A DNA stretch of 64,000 bases from Nocardia vulneris (GCF_001613425.1 NZ_BDCI01000004.1:558001-622000); one strand, 5' to 3'. Shown: positions 1 to 8,883, counted from the stretch's first letter. The notes: generated from the letters alone by a model not told the origin. Translations and numbers: made by a program.

Positions 1-1
1 A

Positions 2-535
2 CCGTTCATTCCCAAGCCACTGCTCAAAGCGGTGCGGCTGGTCGGGCTGGTTCCGATGGGCCCGGCGACGCTGGCCGGACTGCTGCTGGTCGAGGAAACC
101 CTCGATCGGCTGCAGCGGGAGAACATGGACGATCCGCAGATCCAGCCACATATGCGCCAGCTCAACAAGATTCATGTACTGGAGGAGGCCAGGCACATCA
201 CCTACGCCCGGGAAGAACTGGTCCGCCAGATCGCCGCGCGCGGCAAGCTGGTGAACGCGGCGCACCGACTCGCGTTCGCCATCATGGTGTTCGGTATCCA
301 GCCCGCCATCGTGACGCCGCGGGTCTATCGCTCGGTGGGCATCCATCCGCTGCACGGACTGGTCGTGGCACTACTCAATCCGCACTATCAGGAGAACGCG
401 AAGTTCGCCGGAGAGATGTTGCTGCGCTACGGATACGAGGTCGGCATGGTGCGCGGCGCGGTCACCACCCGCATCCTGCGCCTGGCCCGTGCCCTGCCCG
501 ACGACGTGCTCGCCGAGCTGTCGCGGGCGGCGTGA
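2..535 (+). CDS. AurF-like diiron oxygenase, C-terminal part (gene starts before the window)
   Basis: The reading frame is open from the first bases, so the 5' end lies outside the window. The visible part (about 178 residues) carries IHVLEEARHITYAREEL, the E-x-x-R-H pattern of AurF/p-aminobenzoate N-oxygenase type diiron proteins, followed by a helical C-terminus with VYRSVGIHP. Family knowledge: these enzymes activate O2 at a carboxylate/histidine diiron site and need an electron donor. The next gene, overlapping the stop codon, is a ferredoxin-type reductase, which fits that need. The substrate cannot be told from the sequence. The family call rests on one motif region. Confidence 0.7.
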   Translation, partial: PFIPKPLLKAVRLVGLVPMGPATLAGLLLVEETLDRLQRENMDDPQIQPHMRQLNKIHVLEEARHITYAREELVRQIAARGKLVNAAHRLAFAIMVFGIQPAIVTPRVYRSVGIHPLHGLVVALLNPHYQENAKFAGEMLLRYGYEVGMVRGAVTTRILRLARALPDDVLAELSRAA

Positions 536-1622
536 CGATGACCGAACCGGATGTCGCGCCGCCGCGGACCGGGCAGGCGCCCACCGCTACCGCGAATACC
601 CATGTGCACGAACTGACGATCGTGGAGGTGATCCGTGAGACGCCGGACACCGTCTCGCTCGTCTTCGAGGTGCCCGATCTGCTCGTCCCTCGATTCCGTT
701 ACCGCCCAGGGCAATTCCTAACCTTGCGGATCCCGAGTGCCCGGGCCGGCTCGGTGGCGCGCTGCTACTCGTTGTCGAGTTCACCGCACCTCGACGACGA
801 TCTGATCATCACCGTCAAACGGACCGAGGCGGCTACGCCTCGAACTGGCTGTGTGACAACGCTGTTCCCGGCCTGCGCGTGACGATGCTGTCCCCGTCCG
901 GTGTCTTCACACCGAGATCGCTGGACGCCGACCTGCTGATGATCGCCGCGGGCAGCGGGATCACCCCGATCATGTCGATCATCAAGTCGGCCTTGCTCGC
1001 GGGCACCGGAACGACCTACCTGTTCTATGCCAACCGCGACGCGGGCTCGGTCATCTTCGGCACCGAGCTGGCCGGGATGATGACGGAGTATCCGGACCGC
1101 CTGATCGTCGACCACTGGCTGGTGTCGAGCATGGGCCTGCCCACCGCCGCGGCACTCACCGAACGGCTCTGGCCGTATACCGGATTCGACGCCTTCCTCT
1201 GCGGGCCTGCGGCTTTCATGCGGACAGCACGGGCGGCCATGCTCGCGGCGGGCATGACCGAACGGCACGTGCACACCGAGATCTATCAATCGCTGACCGG
1301 CGATCCCTTCGCCGATATCGTGCTCGCCGCGGACGACGCCGAAACACCGGCCACCGCGACGGTGCACCTCGACGGCAGGCGGCTCGAGCTGGCCTGGCCT
1401 CGGCACACACCGTTGCTCGAGGTGCTGCTGGCCGCCGGTCACGACGCGCCCTACTCCTGCCGGGAGGGCGCGTGCAGCGCCTGTGCCTGCACGGTGCGCT
1501 CGGGCGAGGTCCGCATGCTCCGCAACGACACACTGGTCGATGCCGATCTCGCGCTCGGCCTCACGCTGGCCTGCCAGTCGGTCCCGCTGACCGAGCACGT
1601 CGACATCGCCTTCGACCAATAG
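532..1622 (+). pseudogene. Frameshifted ferredoxin-NAD(P)+ reductase (KshB/HmpA-like oxygenase reductase)
   Basis: Two reading frames together make one normal-length (about 360 aa) reductase. Frame one (532-882, GTG overlapping the upstream stop; an ATG lies at 538) gives the FAD domain with RCYSLSSSP. Frame two, from about 831, gives the NAD domain (GSGITPIMSII, FLCGPAAFM) and a C-terminal plant-type 2Fe-2S domain (CREGACSACAC, then LACQS). The frames join if one base is restored after the GAG codon at 826-828: GAG-GC-GGC-TAC would become EGGYASNWLCDN, the expected sequence at this position. The role would be to pass electrons from NAD(P)H to an oxygenase, probably the upstream diiron protein. 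It is either a true single-base deletion or an assembly error. Confidence 0.8.
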
Positions 1623-1629
1623 TGCCCCG

Positions 1630-1950
1630 ATGGACGACTACGACTACGTGGGCCCCGCGACCGTCACCGTGGGCGGCCAGGGCATCGCGGTAGAGCTGGT
1701 GCTGCGCGGGCACTTCCAGGGCATCGACGGAATCTATCGCTGGTACGGGCGGATCCGGCCGAATCCGGAACTCGCCGCCGCGGTGGGCGACCGCGCGGAG
1801 GGGACGGTCGAGACCGCGTTCGGCACTGCGGCGGCCGTGTTCGGCGACCTCGATTTCTGGGACCGCTACCGCGTCTCGGGGCGCAGCACCCCGCCGTTCT
1901 TCGTGCCGAAAAGCTTGGCCGATCTGGACGATTCGGCGCCGAGCGGGTGA
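1630..1950 (+). CDS. DUF4873 domain protein
   Basis: This 106-residue protein matches the DUF4873 pattern: an N-terminal Y-x-G-P-A-x-V, VELVLRGHFQGIDG followed by YRWYGRI, and a later FWDRYRVSGRSTPPF. The family is common in mycolate actinobacteria, often alone or fused to flavin monooxygenases; its function is unknown. It starts 7 nt after the frameshifted reductase and so probably shares a transcript with the diiron oxygenase. It has no signal peptide or membrane segment. It may bind a hydrophobic substrate or help the oxygenase, but that is inference from context only. Confidence 0.75.
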   Translation: MDDYDYVGPATVTVGGQGIAVELVLRGHFQGIDGIYRWYGRIRPNPELAAAVGDRAEGTVETAFGTAAAVFGDLDFWDRYRVSGRSTPPFFVPKSLADLDDSAPSG

Positions 1951-1957
1951 GTTCGGC

Positions 1958-3250
1958 TCAGCGTTCCCGGAACCGCAGCGGCCGGGCCCCCTGGGCGGCC
2001 TTGTTGCGGTACATGGCGGTATCGGCCGCATGCATGAGTTCGTCGGGGGCGGCGGGTACTTCGTCGAGGAAGACGGTGCCGATGCTGGCGCCGACGGTCA
2101 CCAGATGATTCTGCACGGCTATCGGCTGCACCAGCGACTGCGCCAGTGCAGCCGAAACCTTTGCCAATTGCTCTGCACACGAGCACTTTTCGACCAATAC
2201 GATGAATTCGTCGCCGCCGAGCCGCGCGACCAATCCGCCGAACGGCACCACGGCGCCCTGTAGTCGCTCCCCGACGACGCGTAACACCTTGTCGCCCACG
2301 GTGTGTCCCCAGACGTCGTTGATCTCCTTGAAACCGTCCAGATCCAGGTAGCACACGCCGATCGGCGGATCGGCGTTCGCCAGCCGGTCGAAGAACAACG
2401 TGCGGTTGGGCAGCCCGGTGAGGCTGTCATGATTGGCGTCGTGCCACAGCCGGTCGGCCAGTTGCTTGCGTTCGGTGACGTCGACCGCGACGCCGATCAG
2501 GAACCGCACCTGGCCGGTGTTGTCGCGCACGGCCGACATCGACAGGTCGATGGTGGTGACGGTGCCGTCGGGCCGCAGATGATCGGTCTCCAGCCGGAAG
2601 CGGTCCGCCGCGCCGCTGAGCAGCCGCTGCAGTTCGTCGAAGGCGTAGCCGATATTCGCGGGTCCGAGCAGTTCGGCGACCGAACGCCCCGGCATCACCT
2701 CCACCGGGAGACCGAGCATGTCGGCCATCGCCGCGTTCGAGTCGAGCACGTTGCCCATCACGTCGATGGTGCCGATGCCGACCGACGCGCCCGCGAAGAC
2801 CGCGGCGAACCTGGCCTCCGAGAGCTGCCGCTTCGCCTCGGCCTCCTGGGCCGCGGCCAAGGTCGCGACCAGGGTCGCCTCCTGCTCGGCCAGCGCCGCC
2901 GAGCGCAGGGCCGCGGTACAGCCCGCCGCGAACTCGGCGGCGGCGAGCACGGCCCGGTCCCGGATCCGCTCGTACTCCGGTCCACTGTGCGCCGCGCACA
3001 GGTCGTTTACCAGATCCCGGCAGATCACCACCACCGAGCGGCTGACCGCCACCGCGTCGCGATAGTTCGCCGCGATCAGCACCGCCGCCGCTTCCCTGGC
3101 GACGGCGAGTTCAGCCGTGCCGAGCACCACCGCCGCCAGGGCTTCGGCCAGTCCGGCCAGCATGGCTTCGATCTGGGATCGCGTGAGCGTGGGAGCCACC
3201 GCGCCGTCGAGCGCGTCGGCCCACCGCACCGCTAGCTCCTGCGACCCCAC
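1958..3250 (-). CDS. PAS-GGDEF diguanylate cyclase
   Basis: This 430-residue protein has three parts. Residues 1-140 are an alanine-rich helical region, possibly a sensor, with a coiled-coil-like end. Residues about 145-265 are a PAS domain ending in VDVTERKQ. Residues about 268-430 are a GGDEF domain with SLTGLPNR, YLDLDGFKEIND and an intact GGDEF signature at 345-349. This predicts synthesis of cyclic di-GMP from two GTP. No RxxD inhibitory site precedes the GGDEF motif and there is no EAL domain, so product inhibition may be absent. The start is a GTG. No membrane segment is seen, so the protein is probably cytosolic. The PAS ligand is unknown. Confidence 0.9.
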   Translation of the reverse strand: MGSQELAVRWADALDGAVAPTLTRSQIEAMLAGLAEALAAVVLGTAELAVAREAAAVLIAANYRDAVAVSRSVVVICRDLVNDLCAAHSGPEYERIRDRAVLAAAEFAAGCTAALRSAALAEQEATLVATLAAAQEAEAKRQLSEARFAAVFAGASVGIGTIDVMGNVLDSNAAMADMLGLPVEVMPGRSVAELLGPANIGYAFDELQRLLSGAADRFRLETDHLRPDGTVTTIDLSMSAVRDNTGQVRFLIGVAVDVTERKQLADRLWHDANHDSLTGLPNRTLFFDRLANADPPIGVCYLDLDGFKEINDVWGHTVGDKVLRVVGERLQGAVVPFGGLVARLGGDEFIVLVEKCSCAEQLAKVSAALAQSLVQPIAVQNHLVTVGASIGTVFLDEVPAAPDELMHAADTAMYRNKAAQGARPLRFRER

Positions 3251-3282
3251 TCAGGGACCCCCTGCCGGCTCGTGGTCGGGCT

Positions 3283-4092
3283 TCAGGCCTTTCGGCCGAC
3301 GCCGGCCAGACCGAGCGAACGGCCCGGCGTCTCGTGCAGATCGCGGTCCGACTCCGGGCGCCAGACCGGCAACTCCACCACGCCGGGCTCGACCAGCTCC
3401 CATCCTTCGAACATAGCGACGATCCCTCGGCGATCGCGAAAATGGATACCGATTCGTTCCTTGTTCGTCGCGTTGTCGCCGAGTTTGCTCGCGTCCTCGG
3501 GCCGCAGCTCGGAGGTCAGATGCGAGATCGCCACGTAGCTACCCGGCTGGACCGCGGCGCGCAGCTGCGCCACCTTCGCGATCGGCTCGTCACTGTCGGC
3601 GAGCAGGTGCAGCACCGCGACCAGCAGCAAACCGACCGGTTGGTCGAAGTCGATCAGCCCGGTATCGCCCGCCTTGGCGAGCAGTTCGGCCGGCTTACGC
3701 AGATCCGCCTCGATCGCGCCCGCCCGGTCGTTGCCGCGCAGGATCGCCCGCGAATGCGCCACCGCCACCGGATCGATATCCGCATAGAGGACGCGAATAT
3801 CGGGGTCAATACTCTGCACCACCTCGTGCACATTTCCGGCTGTCGGAATCCCCGACCCGATATCGAGGAATTGGCGAATTCCGGAATCGGCCAGGAAACG
3901 CACCGCACGCCGCAGGAATGCCCGGTTGCTCAGCGCCAACCTGGGCAAATCGGGCACCAGCGTCTTGCCCATCTCCGCGGCTTTGCGGTCGATCTCGAAA
4001 TTGTGCGAACCCCCGAGCAACGCGTCGTACATACGCGCCGGGCTCGCCTGCTGCATATCCACGCCCTCGGGTGCCCACGCCGGCCTATCCAT
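3283..4092 (-). CDS. SAM-dependent methyltransferase, DUF574 family
   Basis: This 269-residue protein begins with the hallmark of actinobacterial DUF574 (methyltransferase 19) proteins: ASPARMYDALLGGSHNFEIDR. It then has FLDIGSGIPTAGNVHEV, the glycine-rich SAM-binding loop, and VLYADIDPVAVAH, the acidic loop that contacts the SAM ribose. Near the end, GIVAMFEGWELVEPGVV is also typical of the family. These proteins are abundant in Nocardia and Streptomyces, but their substrates are mostly unknown. The ATG at 4092 gives full family length. It lies 32 nt beyond the start of the diguanylate cyclase on the same strand and could be upstream of it in one transcript. Confidence 0.9.
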   Translation of the reverse strand: MDRPAWAPEGVDMQQASPARMYDALLGGSHNFEIDRKAAEMGKTLVPDLPRLALSNRAFLRRAVRFLADSGIRQFLDIGSGIPTAGNVHEVVQSIDPDIRVLYADIDPVAVAHSRAILRGNDRAGAIEADLRKPAELLAKAGDTGLIDFDQPVGLLLVAVLHLLADSDEPIAKVAQLRAAVQPGSYVAISHLTSELRPEDASKLGDNATNKERIGIHFRDRRGIVAMFEGWELVEPGVVELPVWRPESDRDLHETPGRSLGLAGVGRKA

Positions 4093-4254
4093 CGAAACCC
4101 CTTTATTTGCTCACGATCGAACTCGCCGCACCAGACCGGCCTACCCACCCGGGCGTCGTGTGCCTGATCACCCGGACAGTGCTGTGCGAATGATAGTCGG
4201 GTTCGGTGGCCTGCGGGTAGATCGGAAGCGACGGGGGTTGGCGCACACCCGATT

Positions 4255-5463
4255 TCATGCGCCCGCGGCGGAGATCCGGGCCAGCGTCTGCACCGGGTCG
4301 GTGAGCACGTCGGCGAAGGCCAGCTCGGCCGCGCCGATCAGGGTCGCATCACCGCCCAGGGACGAGGTGCGCAGGCGCACCCGCTCCCGGACCGCGAGCA
4401 GGCTCTCGACCGCCACCCGGCTGCGCACCTGCGCCGCCGAGGCGAGATAGATCTCCCGCAGCACCCCGCCGAAGACGACCATCGACGGGTTGAAGATGTT
4501 CACCAGGTTCGCGACGCCGTATCCGAGCCAGTCCCCTACCTGATGCAGCGCGTCCCGGGCCGTCGAATCGCCGCGGGCCGCGGCCTCCACGATCGCCTCC
4601 ACCGCGGCGCGGCCCGGCGGATCGGTGCGGCCCGCGGCCGCGATCAGGCCCAGCTCGCCCGCCTCGGCCTCCAAGCAGCCGCGGGATCCGCAGGCGCAGG
4701 GCCGCCCGTCCCGGTTGACCACCATGTGGCCGACCTCGCCCGCGTAGCCGCCCTCGCCGCCGAGCAGCTGGCCCCCCATGATGATGCCGCCGCCGATGCC
4801 GACGTCACCGTGCAGATAGATCAGATCGGACAGACCGGCGCCGACGCCGCGCTCGCATTCGGCGAGTGCGCCGAGATTGGCGTTGTTGCCGACCACCACC
4901 CGCAGGCCGAGATCGAGTTGCCGAGTCAGCTGCTCCCCGAAGGGGACATCGACCCAGCCGATGTTCGGGCCGTAACGGACGACGCCGTCCTCCTCGCGCA
5001 CCATGCCGCAGAACGCCACCCCGACACCGACGCATCGAGCCTCGCCCGCCGCCCCGCCGATCAAGCCGCGCGCCATCGACGCCAACGTATCGATCACGTC
5101 ATCCGGGTCGAAAGTCCCTGTCGGGCGCACGGTTTCGACCTGATCGAGCACCGAGCCGCCCAATCCCACCCGAGCCGCGGCCAGCCGATCGGCGCCGACA
5201 TCGAGCGCGACGACATAGACCCGGTCCGACTCCGGGCGCACCACCAGCGACGGGCGTCCCGCCTTGCCGGTCTGACCGGGAAGTTCCTCCCTGATCAGAC
5301 CGGCGGCGGCGAGATCGGCCGTCAAGGCCAGGATGGTGCTGCGGTTCAACCCCATTCGCTCGGCGAGCGTGGCACGCGAGACCTGGCCGTCCCGGTGCAC
5401 GTGCCGCAGCAGCACGGCCAGATTCCGCCTGCGGATCTCCTCCGGCGAAGAAGCCGGTCGCAT
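4255..5463 (-). CDS. ROK-family transcriptional repressor (XylR/Rok7B7-like)
   Basis: The protein (402 residues from the ATG at 5463, preceded by GGAGAGGCGG) has an N-terminal winged helix (RRNLAVLLRHVHRDGQVSRATLA, GLNRSTILALTADL) and a ROK sugar-kinase-like domain. That domain carries GDVGIGGGIIMGG and the ROK zinc site CACGSRGCLEAEAG. The longer upstream frame has no family features. It is the last gene of a unit with the sugar ABC importer, 43 bp after the permease. In Streptomyces coelicolor the ROK regulator Rok7B7 also lies beside xylFGH. It is inferred to repress the importer in the absence of sugar; see the candidate operator at 8832-8847. Confidence 0.9.
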   Translation of the reverse strand: MRPASSPEEIRRRNLAVLLRHVHRDGQVSRATLAERMGLNRSTILALTADLAAAGLIREELPGQTGKAGRPSLVVRPESDRVYVVALDVGADRLAAARVGLGGSVLDQVETVRPTGTFDPDDVIDTLASMARGLIGGAAGEARCVGVGVAFCGMVREEDGVVRYGPNIGWVDVPFGEQLTRQLDLGLRVVVGNNANLGALAECERGVGAGLSDLIYLHGDVGIGGGIIMGGQLLGGEGGYAGEVGHMVVNRDGRPCACGSRGCLEAEAGELGLIAAAGRTDPPGRAAVEAIVEAAARGDSTARDALHQVGDWLGYGVANLVNIFNPSMVVFGGVLREIYLASAAQVRSRVAVESLLAVRERVRLRTSSLGGDATLIGAAELAFADVLTDPVQTLARISAAGA

Positions 5464-5506
5464 GGTCACCGCCTCTCCGCGTCTGGTGTCCTCGGTACCC
5501 GGGCAG

Positions 5507-6742
5507 CTAACCGCCGAGGCGGGTGCGTTTGCGCGACAACGCGTCCACGCCGGCCGCCAAGAGCAGCACAAATCCTGTCACAACGAATTTCGTGCCCGCG
5601 CTGTAGCCCATCAAGCCCATGCCGTTGTCGATCACGGCTACCACCGCGGCGCCGAGTACCGCGTCCAGCATCCGGCCCCGCCCGCCGAACAGGCTGGTAC
5701 CGCCGATGACCGCGGCGCCGACCGCGAGCAGCAGCACGCTGCTACCGCCGGTGTTGGGGTCGACCGAATTGGCACGCGACGCCGCGACCAGACCGCCGAC
5801 CGCGGCCATCGTCGAACACAGCACGAATGCGGTGATCTTCACCCGGTCCACCGTGATACCGGCGCGCCGGGCCGCTTCGGCGTTCCCGCCGACCGCGTAG
5901 ATATGCCTGCCGAACGACGTGCGGTTGAGCACGAAGGTCCACAGCAGCAACAGAACCGCGATCAGCGGAACGACGATCGGCATGCCCTTGAGCGAGTGCA
6001 ACTCCGGGTTGCGGCTGCGTTCCCCGTTGAGCACCAGCACCGCGATGCCGAGCACCACCGCCACCGCGACGATCCGCGCCACGATCACCGGCATGGTCTC
6101 GCCGGTCAGCCCGAGTTTGTTGCGGGCCCGCAGTTTTCGATACTGGAGCACCGCGAACCCGGCGACCAGGAGCACGTACATCAGCCAGCCGAGCAGCGGC
6201 GGGACGTTCTTGTTCGCGATGGCCAGGATGGTGTCGTCGCGGATGGAGATATTGCGGCCGTTGTCCATGATCTTCAGCGCGACACCTTGCAGCGCAAGGA
6301 AAGCCGCGAGCGTCACCACGAACGACGGAATGCCGATCTTGACCACGATGGTGCCGATCGTCAGGCCGATCACCACGCCGGTGAGCAGCGAGACCAGCAC
6401 CGCCACATACCAGGGCCAGCCGCGATCGGTGAGCAGCACCGCGAGCACCGCGGCGCAGACGCCGCTGGTGAATCCGGCCGAGAGATCGATCTCGCCGAGC
6501 AGCAGCACGAAGATCAGGCCCATCGCGATCACCGCAATCGCCGCGCCCTGGGTGAACAGGTTCGCGAAGTTGGCCTCGGACATGAAGACCGGGCGCGCGA
6601 CCCAGAAGACACAGGACAGGATCACCAGCGCGAGCACCGACGGCAGCGCGCCCATGTCGCCGCTGCGGACCCGCCCGACATACTCGTTCACGAGCTCGGA
6701 AACCGGTGCGGTGGCGGGCTTTTCCTTCTCCAACAGGCTCAT
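5507..6742 (-). CDS. xylH: Sugar ABC transporter permease (XylH-like)
   Basis: This 411-residue membrane protein belongs to the ribose/xylose permease (BPD_transp_2) family. About ten hydrophobic helices are visible. Family landmarks include ALVILSCVFWVARPVF, GEIDLSAGFTSG, IGIPSFVVTLAAF, GRHIYAVGGNAEAARRAGI and VIGGTSLFGGRG. The start ATG at 6742 overlaps the ATPase stop by 4 nt (ATGA), which implies translational coupling. It forms the membrane channel of the importer and works with the ATPase and the lipoprotein upstream. Xylose as the substrate is inferred from the binding protein and the ROK neighbour. Confidence 0.88.
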   Translation of the reverse strand: MSLLEKEKPATAPVSELVNEYVGRVRSGDMGALPSVLALVILSCVFWVARPVFMSEANFANLFTQGAAIAVIAMGLIFVLLLGEIDLSAGFTSGVCAAVLAVLLTDRGWPWYVAVLVSLLTGVVIGLTIGTIVVKIGIPSFVVTLAAFLALQGVALKIMDNGRNISIRDDTILAIANKNVPPLLGWLMYVLLVAGFAVLQYRKLRARNKLGLTGETMPVIVARIVAVAVVLGIAVLVLNGERSRNPELHSLKGMPIVVPLIAVLLLLWTFVLNRTSFGRHIYAVGGNAEAARRAGITVDRVKITAFVLCSTMAAVGGLVAASRANSVDPNTGGSSVLLLAVGAAVIGGTSLFGGRGRMLDAVLGAAVVAVIDNGMGLMGYSAGTKFVVTGFVLLLAAGVDALSRKRTRLGG

Positions 6743-7521
6743 CGGTTGGCTCCGTTCGCGTCCAGGCCGAGATCGCCGCTGCGCCCTGCCGTAATGAGTT
6801 CCACGACTTGGCCGTGCGTCACGTCGGAGGTCCGCACCTGCGCCGCCATCCGGCCCAGGTACAGCGCCGCGATCCGATCCGATACCGCGAAAACGTCGTT
6901 CATGTTGTGTGAGATGAGCACCACCGCGAGACCGCGGTCGGCCAGTCGGCGCACCAGTTCGAGCACCTGCTGGGTCTGCGCGACGCCCAGCGCGGCGGTC
7001 GGCTCGTCCAGGATCACCACCTTGCTGTTCCACAGCACGGCTTTGGCGATCGCCACCGTCTGCCGCTGCCCGCCGGACAGGCTCGACACCTGCTGCCGCA
7101 CGCTCTTGACCGTGCGAACGGACAGGCTGGCCAACGTCTTTCCGGCCAGTTCCTCCATCGCGTACTCGTCGAGCACGATGCCGGTCTTCTTCTCCCGGCC
7201 GAGGAACATGTTCTGCACGATGTCGAGGTTGTCGCAGAGCGCCAGGTCCTGGTACACGATCTCGATGCCGAGCGCGGCGGCGTCGCGCGGGCTGTGCACC
7301 TGAACGGGATTGCCCTCGAACAGGAATTCCCCCGCATCGATCGGATGCGTGCCGCCGATGCATTTGACGAGTGTGGACTTGCCGGCGCCGTTGTCGCCGA
7401 CGAGCGCGGTCACCTCACCCGCGTAGGCGGAAAAGGCCACGTCGTGCAGGACATGCACCGGTCCGAAACTCTTTTGCAGGCCGCGTAATTCGACTACCGG
7501 CGTACCGTTCCCGCCGGTCAC
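6739..7521 (-). CDS. xylG: Sugar ABC transporter ATP-binding protein (single-domain XylG/FrcA type)
   Basis: This 260-residue ATPase shows Walker A GDNGAGKST, signature SLSGGQRQTVAIAKA, Walker B VVILDEPTAALG and switch histidine LISHN. It has one nucleotide-binding domain, whereas E. coli XylG has two fused domains; single-domain forms also occur in the FrcA branch. The GTG start at 7521 overlaps the stop of a 15-codon ORF (GTGA), and no strong ribosome site sits directly before it. Translation may therefore depend on the upstream ORF. It energises sugar import through the downstream permease. Confidence 0.88.
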   Translation of the reverse strand: MTGGNGTPVVELRGLQKSFGPVHVLHDVAFSAYAGEVTALVGDNGAGKSTLVKCIGGTHPIDAGEFLFEGNPVQVHSPRDAAALGIEIVYQDLALCDNLDIVQNMFLGREKKTGIVLDEYAMEELAGKTLASLSVRTVKSVRQQVSSLSGGQRQTVAIAKAVLWNSKVVILDEPTAALGVAQTQQVLELVRRLADRGLAVVLISHNMNDVFAVSDRIAALYLGRMAAQVRTSDVTHGQVVELITAGRSGDLGLDANGANR

Positions 7522-7565
7522 CGGACCACCACCCGGATCGAATCGCCGCGCGATGCTTCACTCAT
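7518..7565 (-). CDS. Short 15-codon leader ORF overlapping the xylG start
   Basis: An ATG at 7565 is preceded by a good ribosome site (CCTAGGAGCAGTAA) and begins a 15-residue ORF, MSEASRGDSIRVVVR. Its TGA overlaps the GTG start of the ATPase gene. The ORF is not in frame with the ATPase. It could be a coupling leader that delivers ribosomes to the weak GTG. Alternatively, this ATG was the original ATPase start and a small frameshift separated them. The sequence does not decide between these. Confidence 0.4.
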   Translation of the reverse strand: MSEASRGDSIRVVVR

Positions 7566-7631
7566 TTACTGCTCCTAGGGGTGCCCCGTCCGCCGTCCCC
7601 TCATCGAAACGGCGGAAGGGGCGTGGCGGGA

Positions 7632-8708
7632 TCAGATGCCGTTGTCCGCGCAGAGTTTCGCGAACTCACCGGTGCACAGCTCGTCCTTGGTGACGTAGCC
7701 GTCGGCGACGACATCCTTGACGTTGGCCGCGTAGATCGGCTTGGGCTCCAACAGCACCGAGGGCACGTCGGACTTGGACTCCGGATCCTTCACCGAGCCG
7801 TTCGCCTGTCCCTGCTGGCCCTTGGTCAGCGCGATGGCCAGCTCGGCCGCGGCCTCGGCTTCCTTCTTGATCGCCTTGTAGACGGTCAGGCACTGATCGC
7901 CCTTGAGCACGTTCTGCAGGCCCTGCACCGTGGCGTCCTGGCCGCTGACCGGGACCTGCCCGTTCAGCTTCTGCTTCTTCAGCACCGCGATCGCGGCGTT
8001 GGCCAGTCCGTCGTTGGCCGCGACCACCCCGCCGATATTCGGCGTGCCGGTGAGCATCTGCTCGAAAATGGTGCCCGCCTGGGTGTTATCCCATTCCGGC
8101 ACAGCCTGATCCGGCCCCTTCACGAACTGGCCCGCGTCGAACTTCGGCTTGAGCACCGAGTCGTAACCCTGCTTCAGCAGCGTGGCGTTGTTGTCGGTCG
8201 GGCCGCCGTTCAGGTAAGCGACCACGGGATTGACCGCCTTCTTGTCGCTCAGGCACTTCTCCACGCCCGAGCCGAGCAGGCTGCCGACTTTCACATTGTC
8301 GAAGGACACGTAGAACTGGGCCCCGCCGCCCAGCGTCAGCCGGTCGTAGTCGATCACCGTGACGCCCTGCGCCTTCGCCTTCTGGATCACCGCTTTGCCG
8401 GTGCCGCTGTCCAGGTTCGTCATCAGCAGCACCGACGCGCCGTTGGTCATCATCTGATCGGCGATCGTCTGGAAGGCGTTCTTGTCACCCTGCGCGTTCT
8501 GGATGTCGGCCTTGACCCCGGCCGAGTCGAACGCCTGCTGCAGGTACTTGCGGTCCGCCGTCTCCCACCGCGCGGAGGTCTTGCTGTCCGGCAGGATCAC
8601 CCCGATCTTGGCCCCACCCCCTGAATCCTTCGAGTCGTCGCCGCAAGCAGTCAGCGAAGTGAGCAAGGCGACCGAGACGGCCGCGACGCCGAGAATGCCC
8701 TTACGCAT
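7632..8708 (-). CDS. xylF: Sugar ABC transporter substrate-binding lipoprotein (XylF-like)
   Basis: This 358-residue protein starts with MRKG, a hydrophobic stretch and a lipobox LTAC with the acylated cysteine at residue 22, so it should be anchored outside the membrane. The mature part is a periplasmic-binding-protein type I fold: IGVILPDSKTSARWE, VTVIDYDRLTLGG, FYVSFDNVKVG and GVVAANDGLANAAIAVL. The YDR-x(n)-FYVSFDN region resembles xylose-binding XylF. It is the first gene of the importer unit, followed after 110 bp by the ATPase gene. Xylose is the best guess; other pentoses or hexoses are possible. Confidence 0.88.
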   Translation of the reverse strand: MRKGILGVAAVSVALLTSLTACGDDSKDSGGGAKIGVILPDSKTSARWETADRKYLQQAFDSAGVKADIQNAQGDKNAFQTIADQMMTNGASVLLMTNLDSGTGKAVIQKAKAQGVTVIDYDRLTLGGGAQFYVSFDNVKVGSLLGSGVEKCLSDKKAVNPVVAYLNGGPTDNNATLLKQGYDSVLKPKFDAGQFVKGPDQAVPEWDNTQAGTIFEQMLTGTPNIGGVVAANDGLANAAIAVLKKQKLNGQVPVSGQDATVQGLQNVLKGDQCLTVYKAIKKEAEAAAELAIALTKGQQGQANGSVKDPESKSDVPSVLLEPKPIYAANVKDVVADGYVTKDELCTGEFAKLCADNGI

Positions 8709-8767
8709 GAGGGGGCCTTTCGTGGAACCACCGCCCCGGAAAGGCCTGGGCGGTCGAGGTCGAGCGA

Positions 8768-8847
8768 ATGTTGTTCGCTGCAACATATTCGACTGTGACC
8801 CAGCGCACAACCCACTCGAGCGACCATTTTGTTGTTTGAGATAACAA
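8768..8847. promoter_or_regulatory. Candidate ROK operator region upstream of xylF
   Basis: Two inverted repeats lie just upstream of xylF: ATGTTG-N7-CAACAT (8768-8786) and TTGTT-TGAGAT-AACAA (8832-8847). The second closely resembles the core of the known XylR (ROK) operator, TTGTT-N5-AACAA, with one extra spacer base. Repression of xylFGH by the ROK protein in the same unit is inferred. Confidence 0.55.
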
Positions 8848-8883
8848 TCAGGACACGAGAGCATCCGCTCACCCCAGCCCGCC

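Noticed and set aside
5333..7303. Long plus-strand frame opposite the sugar ABC genes (656 codons)
   Set aside because: It is a shadow of xylH and xylG, rich in H, R and D with no domain; the minus-strand genes have clear family motifs.
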